DNA from: Neelides folsomi
Taxonomy: Eukaryota > Arthropoda > Collembola > Neelipleona > Neelidae
DNA: 64,000 bases
Direction: 5' to 3'
NCBI GenBank assembly: GCA_034687125.1
Contig: JAQGBZ010000001.1
Coordinates: 496,001-560,000, forward strand
Part shown: in pieces, positions 62,861 through 64,000 of the stretch
How the letters are laid out: every line of letters starts with the position of its first letter
Position numbering within the stretch: the first letter of the stretch is position 1
Notes under the pieces: generated by a model
Databases searched by the model: none
What the model was told of the DNA's origin: nothing
The model's input: only the letters and a program-made list of their open reading frames with translations
Made by a program: the position numbers and the translations under genes

Positions 62861-63498
62861 TTAATTTGACTCATTTTGATTTTGGTTTTGAGGTTGCCTC
62901 CGTCTGACTGGCAAATTACCGGCATGTCGATTACCTTTACGATAAAAGAGTACACCTCCGTTGCTCACGTGCTTCTTTTGTCGATATTCTGAAAAAGGCA
63001 AAAATGTTAGATTTTACTTTTCGAGTTATCCTTAAATCCCACCATTTAATTCGTCTTCTCCAAAGTCATCGATTCCCATTGACCGCTGCTTGACTGCAAT
63101 GATCCGTGCTAAAGGATGATAAGTGACGTCTCTTTTGGAGTTCCTTGGGAATTGGCCGCCTGGTCTTCTCATAGGATTATAGTCGCTTGGATGGGGAGAC
63201 CAAAATCGGGCTCTTTTGAAAACTCCGTAATTGTCATCTCCCTCTTTTTACAAAGGTCATCAATTTTTTAGTTATGTACATTAGCATAATAAACAATCAA
63301 GCCGAAAATTTCATCTATTGTATAAACATTTATTAAACTTATTTAATTATTTTAAATAATTTAATTAAGCGACTTTTTACCATAATCTTCTCCATCGTAT
63401 TCGGCGCCTTCTTCTAGGAACAAAGGTTCTCCGAAAACTTTTGAACTTATGGAGAAGAAGAGCACGAGAGTGAAAAGCGAAATGATGAGTCGAGACAT
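62861..63498 (-). CDS. Small secreted dibasic-rich protein, possible peptide precursor
   Basis: Three minus-strand exons: 63381-63498, 63043-63243 and 62861-62988; 148 residues. A clear signal peptide (residues 1 to about 23, ending VFG) is followed by an acidic stretch (LEEGAEYDGEDYEGDDNYG). The rest is basic with paired basic sites in VFKRAR, PMRRPG, NSKRDV, RQKKHV and VRRRQ, giving candidate fragments of about 10-25 residues, and an Asn/Gln-rich end. There are no cysteines after the signal region. This layout is that of a neuropeptide or other prohormone, but no Gly precedes the basic pairs to direct amidation, and I recognise no known peptide. A matrix or cuticle protein is an alternative. 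A TATA box stands upstream at 63579-63586. The exon 2 acceptor was chosen at AAAAG|AG because the next AG would bring a stop. Confidence 0.75.
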
Positions 63499-63578
63499 GT
63501 TAAATGACTTTTGGAGAGTTCCGATTTGGAGTGATCCGGACTTTTGAATATGAATGGCCCATCAAGGAGGAAACTCTT

Positions 63579-63586
63579 CTTTTATA
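63579..63586 (-). promoter_or_regulatory. TATA box of the secreted peptide-like gene
   Basis: TATAAAAG read on the minus strand within GGGTATAAAAGAAG, 81 bases before the start codon. Transcription would begin about 30-35 bases downstream, near 63551. Confidence 0.7.
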
Positions 63587-64000
63587 CCCTTCCAAGTCTG
63601 TCGTGGGTGGAGTAAATTGACTTTAATAACTGAGAAGTTGAGATAAATCGTAATAAAAGAAAGTAAGGGAACCTTGAGCCCCCGGACGATACGATAAGTC
63701 TCTATTGAAATTCCAAGCTCTGCCTTTTTCACGCACAGCTTCAGGGCTAAATTATGATGAATATTTTTTTCTTAAATCTCTGAAGAGGTTTCAATGGCTC
63801 AATGCTCAAGTTTAATTAAACTTGGAAATTGAATTCCGAGACTTAAAGTAACATTTTTCCTAAAAGTGAAACCCCATATCATCGAAATTGGGACTTGAGG
63901 GAATTTTTTTAAGTATGTATATAATTTGCATCTACTCGAATCTCATATTCTCACGTATCATTTGAATCATAATTATATAATTTTTAATCATATTTTATCA
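63587..64000. other. Upstream flank at the window end
   Basis: AT-rich sequence upstream of the secreted-protein gene. No coding feature or repeat was seen before the window ends. Confidence 0.5.

Overview
This is a 64 kb piece of an AT-rich animal nuclear genome with ordinary spliceosomal genes. Most introns are short (about 60-600 bp) with GT-AG ends. Single-copy metazoan housekeeping genes sit beside secreted families typical of arthropods (a DUF4789-like cysteine-rich protein and a CUB-domain protein, both with TATA boxes and initiator-like sites). An arthropod, perhaps a non-insect pancrustacean, is the best guess; the species cannot be named from sequence alone. No rRNA, tRNA, CRISPR array or virus-derived element was seen.

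Layout, left to right: the 5' two thirds or so of SAP130 (Sin3 corepressor subunit, minus strand, cut by the window edge); a TTLL3/8-type tubulin glycylase (plus, 12 exons); ARGLU1 (minus, 5 exons, with an exon-like insert in its long third intron); PEX1 (plus, 16 exons); an 11 kb stretch without genes carrying a decayed mariner-like transposon and a foldback element; a SoxB2 (Sox21-like) gene (minus, 2 exons); PELP1 (minus, 8 exons); a RagA-type GTPase (plus, 7 exons); peroxiredoxin-4 (plus, 5 exons); a 1.34 kb inverted-repeat transposon with smaller palindromic elements inside it; FAN1 nuclease (plus, 8 exons); PTGES2 (plus, 8 exons); a proline-rich double zinc-finger protein (minus, 4 exons); a DUF4789-like secreted protein (plus); a CUB-domain secreted protein (plus); and a small secreted, dibasic-rich protein (minus).

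Four neighbouring pairs are head to head and may share promoters: SAP130/TTLL3, ARGLU1/PEX1, PELP1/RRAGA and the zinc-finger gene/DUF4789 gene. For every complete gene below, exon phases were checked by hand; the lengths sum to whole codons and all junctions are GT-AG. The genes are mostly unrelated in function. The parts most worth a second look are the candidate poison exon in ARGLU1, the transposon with an exact 8-bp target duplication, a family of TACAGG-ended miniature elements, the foldback element ending 10 bp from the SoxB2 stop codon, the Sox-associated non-coding islands, a FAN1 with a PIP box but no UBZ finger, and the unassigned secreted precursor at the right end.
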